A DNA stretch of 30,804 bases. Origin: Prasinococcaceae sp. CCMP 1430 (lineage: Eukaryota > Prasinodermophyta > Palmophyllophyceae > Prasinococcales > Prasinococcaceae). Of this stretch, positions 17,235 to 27,424 are shown piece by piece. Position numbers and translations under genes: made by a program. The stretch covers positions 48,591 to 79,394 of the forward strand of contig RQSC01000023.1 of NCBI GenBank assembly GCA_013416795.1. Reading direction: 5' to 3'. Position 1 is the stretch's first letter, and each line of letters opens with the position of its first letter. The notes below the pieces were generated by a model, which was given only the letters and a program-made list of their open reading frames with translations, did not search any database and was not told the origin of the DNA.

Positions 17235-17766
17235 NNNNNNNNNNNNNNNNNNNNNNNNNNNNNNNNNNNNNNNNNNNNNNNNNNNNNNNNNNNNNNNNNN
17301 NNNNNNNNNNNNNNNNNNNNNNNNNNNNNNNNNNNNNNNNNNNNNNNNNNNNNNNNNNNNNNNNNNNNNNNNNNNNNNNNNNNNNNNNNNNNNNNNNNNN
17401 NNNNNNNNNNNNNNNNNNNNNNNNNNNNNNNNNNNNNNNNNNNNNNNNNNNNNNNNNNNNNNNNNNNNNNNNNNNNNNNNNNNNNNNNNNNNNNNNNNNN
17501 NNNNNNNNNNNNNNNNNNNNNNNNNNNNNNNNNNNNNNNNNNNNNNNNNNNNNNNNNNNNNNNNNNNNNNNNNNNNNNNNNNNNNNNNNNNNNNNNNNNN
17601 NNNNNNNNNNNNNNNNNNNNNNNNNNNNNNNNNNNNNNNNNNNNNNNNNNNNNNNNNNNNNNNNNNNNNNNNNNNNNNNNNNNNNNNNNNNNNNNNNNNN
17701 NNNNNNNNNNNNNNNNNNNNNNNNNNNNNNNNNNNNNNNNNNNNNNNNNNNNNNNNNNNNNNNNNN
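17235..17766. other. assembly gap (532 Ns)
   Basis: A continuous run of Ns flanked by CG-rich DNA. Any apparent open frame across it is meaningless. Confidence 0.99.
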
Positions 17767-18621
17767 GGCATTTCGGGCGCGCGTTCCGCGAACGTCGCGC
17801 GCGCGCCAAGACCCCGCGCGGATAGACGCCGGGGGGTCGCGCGCGCGCGCGCGCGCGCATGAACGCAGCGTGCGCGCTGCTCAGGGGGGGGTGCGGCCGT
17901 CCCGGACGGGGCAGATGCCGTCCATCACAACGAAGGCGACGCGACCCGGCCCCGACCCCCCGAGAAGATCCCGCAACAGACGCGCCGGCGCCGGGTTTTG
18001 GCGCGCGGCTGCGGCGGGGCGCGACGTGGCGCGGACGGTGCGGAGGCGCGCGACGAGCGAGCGCGCGCGCGCGCGGACTCGGATCTTGGCTGGGTGTGTG
18101 CGTGCCCCGCGGCTGGTCCGGTCCGGTCTGGCTGGGGGGAAGCAAAATTGGCCTGGCTCTGCGGCGGTGACCGCCCGTCACGCGAGAGGTCAGAGCGGCG
18201 CGGGCGCCCCTGCCAACGACCCGCAAAACGCGTCGCCACGCCCCCCACTTCCACCGCCGCCAGGCCGCGCGCGCGCAACACGCACGCACGCACTCAGTCA
18301 GTCAGCGACGACGGACCGAACGACGAGGTTTGAGAGGCGGACGAAGCGCCGGCCGGCTGGGATGTTTCCCATGCAGGGGAGAGAGGGAGGGCGCGCGCGG
18401 GCAGGCAGGCAGGAGAAGAGCAGCAGCGCATGAGTCAGTCAGGCAGGGCATCATCGCGGCGACGACCAACAACAAAAGACGGGACCGCCAGCCACAGCGA
18501 GAAACAGCTGGGCTTGCAGCCCGGCGCCTCCGTCGGTCGGTCGGTCGGTCAATCGGGATGCCTCGTCGGATGCATCGCCCCCTTCCTCCCTGCGCTTCCC
18601 AGCCAGCCATAACAGACACAA

Positions 18622-18676
<55 letters not shown>

Positions 18677-18678
18677 CG

Positions 18679-18713
<35 letters not shown>

Positions 18714-18734
18714 GGACTCTGTCTGTCTGTCTGT

Positions 18735-18774
<40 letters not shown>

Positions 18775-18775
18775 G
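18622..18775. repeat. inverted tetranucleotide arrays (GTCT)n / (GACA)n
   Basis: Four consecutive blocks alternate in strand sense: GTCT repeats (18622-18676), GACA repeats (about 18679-18713), a short GTCT block (18719-18734) and GACA repeats (18735-18775). Each GTCT block is complementary to the GACA block beside it, so the region can fold into two long hairpins or a cruciform. Confidence 0.9.
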
Positions 18776-18988
18776 CGCTCCCACGGACGGACGCACGGAT
18801 TGCAGCAGACAGCACCTCCCCCTCCCCCCCTCCCCCCACCCCCCTGCCTGCCTGTCCCTCCCTCCCCCCGTCCCCAACATGCTCTGCAGAGTCCAGGGCG
18901 CGCGCTCCCCCGCTCCCGATGGGGAACTGAGGGGGCGCGCCTCCCCCCGCCCCCGCCCGGCGCAGCAGGGGGCGGCGAAAACAAACGT

Positions 18989-19012
18989 GCGCGCGCGCGC
19001 GCGCGCGCGCGC
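18989..19012. repeat. (GC)12 alternating purine-pyrimidine tract
   Basis: Twelve GC dinucleotides, about 410 bp upstream of the coatomer start codon. Such tracts can adopt Z-DNA, but they are common in this genome. Confidence 0.85.
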
Positions 19013-19420
19013 TCGGGGAACTGCGCGAGGTCAAATCGCATTTAAACGTGCGGGCGTGGGCCCGGGGTCGAACGTTTGGGCGCGCGTGTGTGTGTCTCTG
19101 ACTGAGGACACTCCCGTGTGTGTGTGAGGGGTGGCTGGGTGGGTCATGGGCCTGTTGGCTTCGCGGCACGGGTGTGGGTTCGGAGCGACTCTCCGTGAAG
19201 CTGGCGCGCCCGCCAGTGATGTGGCGTAAGGAGGAGCGCGCTTTACGGAGGGGAATTTCGGAAGGGGCACCCCGTTTGGGCGGGGCGGCCGTGCGGGGCT
19301 GCCGTGCTGCGCGCGCGCACGCAAGCGTGGGTGCGCCGCGCGGCAGAGGGCGGGCGCGCGCGCCCGAGCGCCCGAGGGCCCGAGAGCCTTGCCCGGCGCG
19401 CGAGCGCCGGCGCGGCAGCC

Positions 19421-22400
19421 ATGCTCACCAAGGTGAGGGCGCGAGGGGAGGAGCGCGGGGGAACCCCCCGGTGCGACCCCACGCCCCCCGCTGCCGCGGG
19501 GAGGCACGGATCGGCCGGCGCCGGCGCGCCGCGCCTCCACTCCCTCCCACCTCCTCCCCCACGCTGCCCTAAAAAGCGCGATCGGCATGGCCGCAGGGAG
19601 GGCGGGGCGCGCGCGCGCGATCGGCGGCGCTCCACGCCACTCCGGGGGTCCCTGCGCCCTTCACCCCCCACCGCTCCTCGCGGCCACATCCCGCGCCGTC
19701 CGCGGCGCTGACAGCGCCGCCACGCTCACCCCCGGCACCGCGCGCCCCTCCGCGGCGGGGCTACGCTTCGCTTCGTTTCGCGCCCGCCCTCGCAGTTCGA
19801 GACCAAGTCCAACCGGGTCAAGGGGCTGAGCTTCCATCCCAAGCGCCCGTGGATCCTCGCGTCGCTGCACAGCGGCGTTGTGCAGCTATGGGACTACCGC
19901 ATGGGCACGCTCATCGACCGCTTCGACGAGCACGACGGGCCTGTGCGCGGCGTGCACTTCCACAAGAGCCAGCCGCTCTTCGTTTCGGGAGGTGCGAGCG
20001 CGGAAGCGCCGCCTTCTCCCGGATGCTCGGAGAAGATGCGCGGCACGCGCGAGACGCGCGCGCTGTGCGCAGGCCGCCAGCCACCGCGCCCGCCGCCGAA
20101 CGCCGTGCCACCCGTGGGCCGGTCGGGGTGAAGTCTGCCTTGCGGTCCGCCTGCCAGCAACCACGGCGCTCAGCGGAGCGCGTTCGGCTGTTGATCGCCG
20201 GGGTGTTGTGCGCCCCCGCCGTGCCGCGCCTCGCTGCGCGGCGTCGTCCTTTGCAGCGCCGCTCGTGGCGCGGTGCGTGGGTGGCTTGGGCGCTGACAGC
20301 ATTCGATCGCGCCGCGTCGCGCCGCGCAGGTGATGACTACAAGGTCAAGGTGTGGAACTACAAGAACCGCCGCTGCCTCTTCACACTCCTTGGCCACCTC
20401 GACTACATCCGCACCGTGCAGTTCCACGAGGAGCATCCCTGGATCGTGTCGGCGAGCGACGATCAGACCATCCGCGTCTGGAACTGGCAGAGCCGCTCGT
20501 GTATTGCCGTGCTCACCGGCCACAACCACTACGTGATGTGCGCGTGCTTCCACCTCAAGGAGGACCTGGTGGTGAGCGCGTCGCTGGATCAGACCGTGCG
20601 CGTGTGGGACATCTCGGGCCTGCGCAAGCGCAGCGCCGCCCCCGGCAGCCAGGGCCCCGACGAGCTCATGCAGCTGGGCCAGATGAACTCCGACCTCTTC
20701 GGCGGCGGCGACGCCGTGGTCAAGTACGTCCTCGAGGGCCACGATCGTGGCGTGAACTGGGCGGCGTTCCACCCCAGCCTGCCGCTCATCGTCAGTGGCG
20801 CCGACGACAGGCAGGTGAAGCTCTGGCGCATGAACGACACCAAGGCTTGGGAGGTCGACACGCTGCGCGGCCACCTCAACAACGTGTCGTGCGTCATGTT
20901 CCACGCGCGCCAGGACATCATCGTGTCGAACTCGGAGGACAAGTCCATCCGCGTGTGGGACATGTCCAAGCGCACGGGCGTGCAGACGTACAGGCGCGAG
21001 CACGATCGCTTTTGGATCCTCGCGGCGCACCCCGAACTCAATCTGCTCGCCGCGGGCCACGACAGTGGCATGATCGTCTTCAAGCTCGAGCGCGAGCGCC
21101 CGGCGTACACCTCGCACGGTGGCACGCTCTTCTTCGTCAAGGATCGCTACCTGCGCGCGTACGACTACGCGAGCGGCCGCGACAACCCGCTGGTCTCCAT
21201 CCGCAGGCCAGGCTCCACGAGCGGACCGTCGACCGGTGCGCGCTCCATCAGCTACAACCCGGCGGAGAACGCCGTGCTCGTCAACTCGGATGCCGAGGGC
21301 GGCTCGTACGAGCTCGTGGTCATCCCGCGAGACGGCAGCGGCGGCCGCGCCGAGCCGAGCGTGTCGCTGCGCGGCCAGGGCCAGGGGGCCGTGTTCATCG
21401 CGCGCAACCGCTTCGCCGTGCTGGACAAGGCGCACAGCGAGATCCTCATCAAGAACCTCAGGAACGAGGTCACCAAGAAGTGCACGCCGCAGGTGCCCTC
21501 GCTGGACGCGATCTTCTTCGCGGGCACGGGCTCGCTGTTGCTGCGCTCGGACGACCGTGTGGCGCTGTTCGACGTGCAGCAGCGCACTGTCACAGCGGAG
21601 CTCGCGACGCCTTTCGTCAAGTACGTCGTGTGGAACGCGGACATGTCGCAGGTGGCGCTGCTGTCCAAGCACACGGTCATCATTGCCAGCCGCAAGCTCG
21701 AGCACCTGTGCACCGTGCACGAGACCATCCGCGTCAAGTCGGGCGCGTGGGATGAGTGCGGCGTCTTCGTGTACACCACGCTAAACCACGTCAAGTATTG
21801 CCTCCCCAACGGCGACAGCGGCATCATCCGCACGCTGGAGAACCCCGTGTACCTCACGCGAGTGTCGGGCGACGCCGTGTGCTGCCTCGACCGCGACGGC
21901 AAGAACCGCACGTTGCAGATCGATCCCACCGAGTACATCTTCAAGCTCGCGCTGGTGAAGCGCCAGTACGACCGCGTGCTGCACATGATCCGCACCGCGC
22001 CGCTTTGTGGCCAGGCGATCATCGCCTACCTGCAGACCAAGGGCTACCCGGAGGTGGCCCTGCACTTCGTGCGCGACGAGCGCACGCGCTTCAACCTGGC
22101 CATCGAGTGCGGCAACATCGAGGCCGCGCTCGCGGCGGCGCACGAGCTCGACGAGAAGGACGCCTGGCACACGCTCGGCGTGGAGGCACTTCGCCAGGGT
22201 AACCACCAGGTGGTGGAGTTTGCCTACCAGAAGACCAAGAACTTCGATCGCCTGAGCTTCCTGTACCTGATCATGGGCAACACCGACAAGCTGCAGAAGA
22301 TGCTCAAGATCGCCGACATGCGCGGCGACATCATGAGCCGCTTCCACAACGCGCTGTACCTCGGAGATGTCGAGGAGCGAGTGAAGATCCTGGAGGAGGC

Positions 22401-23853
22401 TGGCCACCCCGCGCTCGCCTACGCCACCGCCGCGACGCACGGCCTCACGGAAACTGCGGAGAGGCTTGCCGACGAGCTGGACGAGCTGCCGCCGCTGCTG
22501 CCAGACGGAGGCAAGCTGATGATCCCGCAAAGTCCCATCACCAGGGAGGAGAACTGGCCGCTGCTCACGGTGAGCAAGTCGCTCTTCGAGCAAGCGTTCG
22601 GCGCGAACGCGGCCGCGGGCGCCACGGCGGCGGAGCAGGGAGGCGGCGCGGGTGCCATGGGCGCGGACGACGCAATGGCCATGGAGGAGGCCGGCGACGC
22701 ATGGGGCGACGACGACGACCTCGACCTCGGCATGGGCGGCGACGACGACGACGGCGAGGGCGGCATGGGCGGAGACGACGACGATGACGGCTCGGGCGGC
22801 TGGGACATGGAGGACTTGGAGCTGCCACCTGACGCGCTCGCTGGGGCCGGCGGCGCGGGTGGCGCAGGCGAGGTGGAGAGCGGCCCGTTCGTGGTGCCCA
22901 CGGCGGGGGTGCCCGCCGCGCAGCGCTGGGCGTCCAAGTCGCCGCTGGCGGCCGAGTGCGCGGCCGCGGGCGACTTCGACGCTGCGGCGCGCCTGCTGCA
23001 CCGCCAGCTGGGCGTCGTGCAGCTCGAGCCGCTGCGATCGCTGTTTGTCGAGGCGTACCTCGGCTCGCACGCCGCGATGCCCGCCGCTCCCGGCGCGCCG
23101 GGCGGCTCGCTCCTGGTGCCACTTGAGCGCGGTTGGACCGAGAGCAGCGGCGCGGCGGGCACGGGCGCGCCCGCGGTGGTTGCGAAGCTGTCCACGCTCG
23201 AGGACGACCTGCGCCGCGCGTACAAGCTGGTGACGGAGGGCAAATTTTCCGAGGCGCTGCGCACTTTCACGCGCATCATGCAGTCGTGCTTCATGTTGGT
23301 GGTTGAGACGCGTCGCGAGGTGGACGAGGTCAAGGAGTTGCTGTCGATCGCCGCGGGGTACGCCTCCGCGCTGCGCATCGAGCTGAAGCGCAAAGAGATT
23401 GCCAAGGACGACCCCGTGCGTGCCGTTGAGCTTGCGTGCTACTTCACGCACTCGCCGGCGCTGCAAAACGTGCACCTCGCGCTCGCGCTGCGCGCGGCCA
23501 TGTCCAGCGCCTTCAAGGCCAAGTGTCTGGCCACGAGCGCCTCGATGGCTCGCCGCCTCATCGAGCTGGCGCCCGCGCCCAAGGTGCTCCAGCAGGCGAA
23601 GCAGGTGCTTGCCGCCTGCGAGAAAGCGGGCCTCTCGGATGCGGTTGAGCTCAAGTACGACGCACGAAACCCCTTCGTTACGTGCAACGGCACCTTCGAG
23701 CCCATTTACAAGGGCTCCAAGACCGTGTCCGACCCGGCGTGCGGGGCGAAGTACTCGCCCGACTGCGCGGGCCAAGTGTGCAACGTGTCTCAGGTCGGCA
23801 AGGTCGGCGCTGATGGCAGCGGGCTCATGGTGAGCCACTCGCAGGCGCGCTGA
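19421..23853 (+). CDS. COPA: coatomer subunit alpha (COPI), 3 exons
   Basis: Alpha-COP, a scaffold and cargo-binding subunit of the COPI vesicle coat that retrieves dilysine-tagged proteins from Golgi to ER. Exons are 19421-19432 (MLTK only), 19796-19991 and 20330-23853. Introns are 363 bp (GTGAGG..CGCAG, phase 0) and 338 bp (GTGCGA..CGCAG, phase 1). The joined protein is 1243 residues, against about 1220 in animals and plants. It starts [19 protein letters not shown] and has two beta-propellers in roughly the first 600 residues, with WD repeats such as [20 protein letters not shown] and [18 protein letters not shown]. An alpha-solenoid follows, then an acidic Asp/Gly linker at about 845-905 containing [12 protein letters not shown], and the Cys-containing C-terminal domain that binds epsilon-COP ([10 protein letters not shown] to the end). 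All conserved parts are present, so the gene looks functional. Confidence 0.97.
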
Positions 23854-23855
23854 TC

Positions 23856-23879
23856 GCTCTAGCTCAAGCGAGCCAGAGC
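23856..23879 (+). promoter_or_regulatory. stem-loop directly after the coatomer stop codon
   Basis: GCTCTAGCTC and GAGCCAGAGC pair as a nine-base-pair stem with one A-C mismatch around a four-base AAGC loop, beginning three bases after the stop codon. An AT-rich stretch ACTATAAAATATTTTCC follows at 23880-23896 and may serve in 3'-end formation. Confidence 0.5.
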
Positions 23880-24058
23880 AACTATAAAATATTTTCCGCC
23901 ACAACGAGCACGCGCGCTCGCCTATCTGTGATCACAGGCGCGGTGGCGCGCGCTACGGCAGTCTGAGATGGCGGCGGCGAGCCCCCCCCCTTCCGCGCGC
24001 TCGCGCTGCCACCCACGGCCCGTGCGAGCCACGAGGCAGAAAAATGCCACTTTACATC

Positions 24059-25108
24059 TCAGTTGGTGAAGGCATCATCGTACGCCGCCGCCTGCTGTGC
24101 GCGCGCCCTCGCCAGCGCTGCGGCATGGACCTTGCGCCTGTTGGCCGCCCGCACGCCGCGGCCGCCACGGCCCCATCTTCCAAGGCCCATGTCGCTGAGG
24201 GCGTCCCAGAACGCCGGCATCTGCGCAACCAAGAGCACGACGGCGACGATGCCGCACGAGAGCACGAAGCATTCCTTCCATGCATCGGGCGCGCCCAGCA
24301 CCCCACTGAACAGACCGGTGCCAAGCACGCCCCTGCTACCACCCTTGTCGCCGCGCCCCCTGGACTTGCTCCTCTTAGACGATCTGGTGGACTTGCTCGC
24401 CTTGGGCGCTGGCTCCTTGCCATTGAAGCACTCGAGCAGCGATCCATCGTGGGCCGCAAAACCCGCGAGCGCGCACGTGTCGGCCGCGCCTTCCGACATA
24501 TCCTCGAGACGCGAGCACACCGTGTCGGCCTCGTGGCACGGCCGCAGCTCCTGCGTGCGCGCATCGACGGTGAACCAGTCCGAGCGACACGCTGCATGCA
24601 CGCGCTCGCAGAACGGCGTGCACACCAGCATCTCCTTGGCCGTCCCCAGACGCGGGTCGCAGGGCGCGCACTCGAGCCTCAGCCACAGCTGCCGGCACTC
24701 ATCGCTCATGCCCTCGAGCAGCTGCACGGCGCTGATGCGCACCGCGTCGGTCTGCGCGCGCGAGCAGCACGTGCGGTCCGAGTATGCTGTGCAAAACGAG
24801 AGATCGGGCTCGGGGCCCGCGGGGCCGCCCTGGCGCTCGAACGCGGGCCAGCGGCCCTTGTTCACGCACTTTCCCGCCAATCTCCCCGCTTCCCCCCCGA
24901 TGCCGTCCCCGGCCCCGTCCTGCGCTCCGCCCTCGGCGCACGCCACGGCCGTGCCGAGCAACACGCATGCGCCGGCGAAGCGCGAGCAGTGCGGTGTGCT
25001 GGCCGCAAAATCGAAGGCCGGCTGCTGGACGAGTCTCGCCCGCAGATCGGCGCCCGTGCGCTCGCTCGGCGCGGCGCGGCGCGCGACGGCGAGCCGCCAC
25101 GGCGCCAT
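24059..25108 (-). CDS. folate-receptor-like Cys-rich membrane protein
   Basis: 349 residues from the ATG at 25108, one exon. Residues 81-230 contain fourteen cysteines in the style of the folate receptor/riboflavin-binding family: LSFCTAYSDRTCC, SDECRQLWLRLECAPCDP, LVCTPFCERVHAACRSDWF, LRPCHEADTVCSRL and LLECFNG. A Ser/Lys/Arg-rich spacer (235-260) leads to a transmembrane helix at about 281-298 and a basic cytoplasmic tail ending DDAFTN. A hydrophobic stretch at 44-57 (FAGACVLLGTAVACA) would be the signal peptide or a signal anchor, but its 43-residue leader is unusually long, so the start or an upstream intron may differ. Ligand binding is unproven; related domains in protists mostly have unknown ligands. 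The start lies 18 bp from telomere-like repeats. Confidence 0.75.
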   Translation of the reverse strand: MAPWRLAVARRAAPSERTGADLRARLVQQPAFDFAASTPHCSRFAGACVLLGTAVACAEGGAQDGAGDGIGGEAGRLAGKCVNKGRWPAFERQGGPAGPEPDLSFCTAYSDRTCCSRAQTDAVRISAVQLLEGMSDECRQLWLRLECAPCDPRLGTAKEMLVCTPFCERVHAACRSDWFTVDARTQELRPCHEADTVCSRLEDMSEGAADTCALAGFAAHDGSLLECFNGKEPAPKASKSTRSSKRSKSRGRGDKGGSRGVLGTGLFSGVLGAPDAWKECFVLSCGIVAVVLLVAQMPAFWDALSDMGLGRWGRGGRGVRAANRRKVHAAALARARAQQAAAYDDAFTN

Positions 25109-25125
25109 CGAAATGCACGCATAAG

Positions 25126-25142
25126 CTAACCCTAACCCTAAA
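25126..25142. repeat. interstitial telomere-type repeat / telobox
   Basis: CTAACCCTAACCCTAAA, nearly three CCCTAA units (TTAGGG on the other strand), 18 bp upstream of the start codon of the minus-strand folate-receptor-like gene. It may be a telobox-like 5' element or a scar of break repair involving telomeric sequence. Confidence 0.85.
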
Positions 25143-25284
25143 TGACACGCGTGCGCACACACTCCCTCTCCCCCTGCGGGCTCCCCCAACGCCGCACTGG
25201 GAGCACGGGCGAAACGCGCGCGGGACCTCGCCGTCGCGGCCTCCTCGCGCAGCAGGATGCACGCGCGGGTCTCGGACGGCGTGC

Positions 25285-26985
25285 TTACATGATGTACGCC
25301 TTCCGCAGCTCCTTGTAGAGCCACGTCTCGCCCGTCGCCGGGCACGTAACCATGCCACCGCCGGCGTCGGCCATCCGCTGCACGGCTTGCAGCGAGTACA
25401 CGCGGCCGTTGGGGAGGACCATGGGAGGGTTGTCCTCGCTCATCACCGCGCCGCTCGCAGGGCACACGAGCGTCGAACGCAGCGTCTTTGCGCGCGGGAG
25501 GCCCGCGGCGAGCGCGCGCACCTCGGGCGAGCGCAGCGGGTCGTTGGCGTCGGCGTTGGCGCACGGCCGGGGCGCGCCGGCCGCTTGCGTGCCGGCCGCA
25601 GCGTCCTCCGTCGCCTGGGCGCCCTCCTCTTCCGCCGGGCTCGCGCCAGCATTCATTGCGCGCATGCGCCCGACGGCGCCAGCGCGCAGGCGCTCTACCG
25701 TCGCCTCAATGGCCTCATCGACTCCAGCACCGGCGCCGATGATGTCCAAGTCCATGTCCTCCCCGCCGTCGACGAGTTCGTTGTAGGGTACCCACGCGTG
25801 CTGCGCGGAGGCCCAGCGCCGTGCGACAGGCACCAAGAGGTCCTCCCCGAATTGCAGGCGGCTGCGGCGCGCCATTCCCGCCCCTGCCAATGCGCCCGCG
25901 CCCCTGCCTGCCCGAGTGCCCGCGCGCGCGCCAACTCCGCCCGCCTTGGCCGGCGGTGGCGAGTCGGCGAGCGCGGCAAGGCCCGCGCGCACGTACGTAG
26001 CGAGCGCGCTCTCCTCAGCGAGACCGCACACCTTCCAGCTCGCTCGGCGCAATTCACCCGCGAGGTCCTCCCAGCGCTCGTCGGAGAGCAGCGCGGCGTA
26101 TCGTGCGGGCATCTGCGCCCCGCCAAGCACGCTCGCGCCTGCCGAGACCAGCGCGACGAGACCAACCGCGCACTGGACCTTCGGCATGTGCGTTGACGCC
26201 CACGGCGCGAGGTGCGCGCGCACGTGCTTGACAGCGCTCGCGCGCGCGTCCGCAGCCGCCTGTGCGTCGCCGGCAGCTGCGAGCTGCGCCGCGCGCTTCG
26301 CCTCCTCGGCCACCTCCTGCAGCCGAAGCTCAAACTCCAGGTGGGAACCTGCGCGCTTGAGGCGCGCGCGGTGTTCGGCGGCCCATGCGAGCGCCGGGCC
26401 TAGGCGCTCCGCAGCGCTCGGAGGCGACGCGCCCTTGCCGCCCTTCTCCTGCAGTGCGGCCAGCGCCGCGTGCGCGCCCGCAAACGCCGCTCCATCCACG
26501 AGCTCCGACACGTTCGACGCGTCAGCGAGCTTGCCAGCAGCGGTGTGGCATCCTTCGCGGTGCATGTGCTCGGCGAGCATGCGGTCCACGCGCCGCAGCG
26601 CGTTCGCGCCCAGCGCGCCCCCTCCGAGCGTGCTGCCACTGCCAGTGCGCATGCCGACCTCGGCCACGACGGGGAGCTCGTTGGCGCCCGCAGCGTTGTC
26701 CTCCTGAGCGCACGCCACCAGGTGGGCGGCGCGTGCGGTTGCACGGTCAAGTTGCTCGCGCTCCCGCGCTGCGAGCTCGTCGACACGCTGGGCTGCTGCG
26801 CGCAGCCGCTCGGCGACGCGCGCGAGCGCGGCTGCGTCCGCGTCGCCTTCGCCGCTGTTGCCCGCCGTGAGCTCGCGCAGGGCGACGAGCTCGCGCTCGG
26901 CGAGCTTGGCCTGCGCGCGCGTGAGGCGTTTGAGCTCCTCAACGGGCACGCGCAGGAGCGCCCCCTCCACCTGCACCGACTCCAT
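25285..26985 (-). CDS. MAEA: MAEA/Gid9 homologue, CTLH E3 ligase subunit
   Basis: RING-like subunit of the CTLH/GID ubiquitin ligase complex, which in yeast degrades gluconeogenic enzymes. It is a single exon of 566 residues from MESVQVEGALLRVP; human MAEA has 396. Residues 1-95 form a coiled-coil N-terminus as in MAEA. LisH is at about 131-160 (RVDRMLAEHMHREGCHTAAG), CTLH at about 160-230 (LGPALAWAAEHRARLKRAGS, LEFELRLQEV) and CRA at about 240-335 and 373-400 (MPARYAALLSDERWEDLA). Low-complexity inserts of Ala/Gly occur at 343-372 and Ala/Glu at 440-485. The C-terminal degenerate RING is 505-560, with only the family-typical two cysteines (C508 in LVCPASGAVMSEDNPPMVLP, C548 in VTCPATGE), and the chain ends in the hallmark YIM. 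The inserts account for the extra length. Confidence 0.93.
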   Translation of the reverse strand: MESVQVEGALLRVPVEELKRLTRAQAKLAERELVALRELTAGNSGEGDADAAALARVAERLRAAAQRVDELAAREREQLDRATARAAHLVACAQEDNAAGANELPVVAEVGMRTGSGSTLGGGALGANALRRVDRMLAEHMHREGCHTAAGKLADASNVSELVDGAAFAGAHAALAALQEKGGKGASPPSAAERLGPALAWAAEHRARLKRAGSHLEFELRLQEVAEEAKRAAQLAAAGDAQAAADARASAVKHVRAHLAPWASTHMPKVQCAVGLVALVSAGASVLGGAQMPARYAALLSDERWEDLAGELRRASWKVCGLAEESALATYVRAGLAALADSPPPAKAGGVGARAGTRAGRGAGALAGAGMARRSRLQFGEDLLVPVARRWASAQHAWVPYNELVDGGEDMDLDIIGAGAGVDEAIEATVERLRAGAVGRMRAMNAGASPAEEEGAQATEDAAAGTQAAGAPRPCANADANDPLRSPEVRALAAGLPRAKTLRSTLVCPASGAVMSEDNPPMVLPNGRVYSLQAVQRMADAGGGMVTCPATGETWLYKELRKAYIM

Positions 26986-27424
26986 CCCGCCAGCGCCTCT
27001 GCCCCCGGCGCCCCGCAGCTCTCGGCACGCGGGTCCAGCCACCCCCCTGAAAAAAGACGCGTGTGCGCGCGCGCGTGCGGGGGAGGGGTGGGGGGGGAGG
27101 GAGCGCGCTGCGGCCCGGCGCCGCGCGCTCCGCGCCGCGTCCGCGGCGCGCAGTCAAGCCCCCGCCCTCCTCCCTCCCTCAACAATGCCTCTCCCTCCCC
27201 GCCCGCCTCGCCGGAGCGGCGCCCCCTGCCGCAGCGCGCGGTGTGGCGCCTCGCCGGCGGCGCCGCGCGCGCGTGTTCCTGGATGGTGTTTCTGACTGTT
27301 TCATCACCATTACGTTACAACACACTGTACGTACGTCCATTAATACAAAATTACTCCGCGCGGCTTACTGCTCCGTGCGGCTTACAGTACCATCATGGTA
27401 CTGTACATACGATTCACATCCACA
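26986..27424. other. intergenic region between tandem minus-strand genes
   Basis: Upstream region of MAEA and 3' region of the kinase. The right part (27290-27424) is AT-richer. It contains a repeated GCGGCTTAC(A/T)G unit (27360-27369 and 27377-27386) and a perfect palindrome at 27383-27405. No gene is seen. Confidence 0.55.
27383..27405 (-). promoter_or_regulatory. perfect palindrome 20 bp after the kinase stop
   Basis: Arms TACAGTACCAT and ATGGTACTGTA (11 bp each) flank a single central base. On the kinase mRNA this would lie in the 3' UTR and form a hairpin or bind a dimeric protein. As DNA it could be a protein-binding site. Confidence 0.55.

Larger units (their letters stand above)
16811..19420. 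other. long intergenic region with assembly gap and repeats
   Basis: 2.6 kb between two divergent genes. Close to the HMG gene are GTGG repeats (16871-16892) and a 12-bp inverted repeat (17066-17095). Then come a run of Ns (17235-17766), CG alternation (17838-17859), CAGT repeats near 18295, GTCT/GACA arrays (18622-18775), C-rich sequence (18810-18870) and GC alternation (18989-19012). I find no gene, but one could be hidden in the gap. Confidence 0.6.

Noticed and set aside
15215..18433. A 1072-residue plus-strand open frame
   Set aside because: It is mostly the antisense of the HMG gene (Leu/Gly-rich mirror of Lys/Ala codons) and then crosses the run of Ns.
18622..18775. CRISPR-like array
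   Set aside because: The units are four-base microsatellites without spacers.
18302..19169. Several open frames through the GTCT/GACA arrays
   Set aside because: Their products are TDRQ or SVCL repeats produced by the microsatellite.
20170..21720. Long minus-strand open frames opposite the coatomer gene
   Set aside because: They are GC-driven shadows of a clearly conserved plus-strand gene and match no family.
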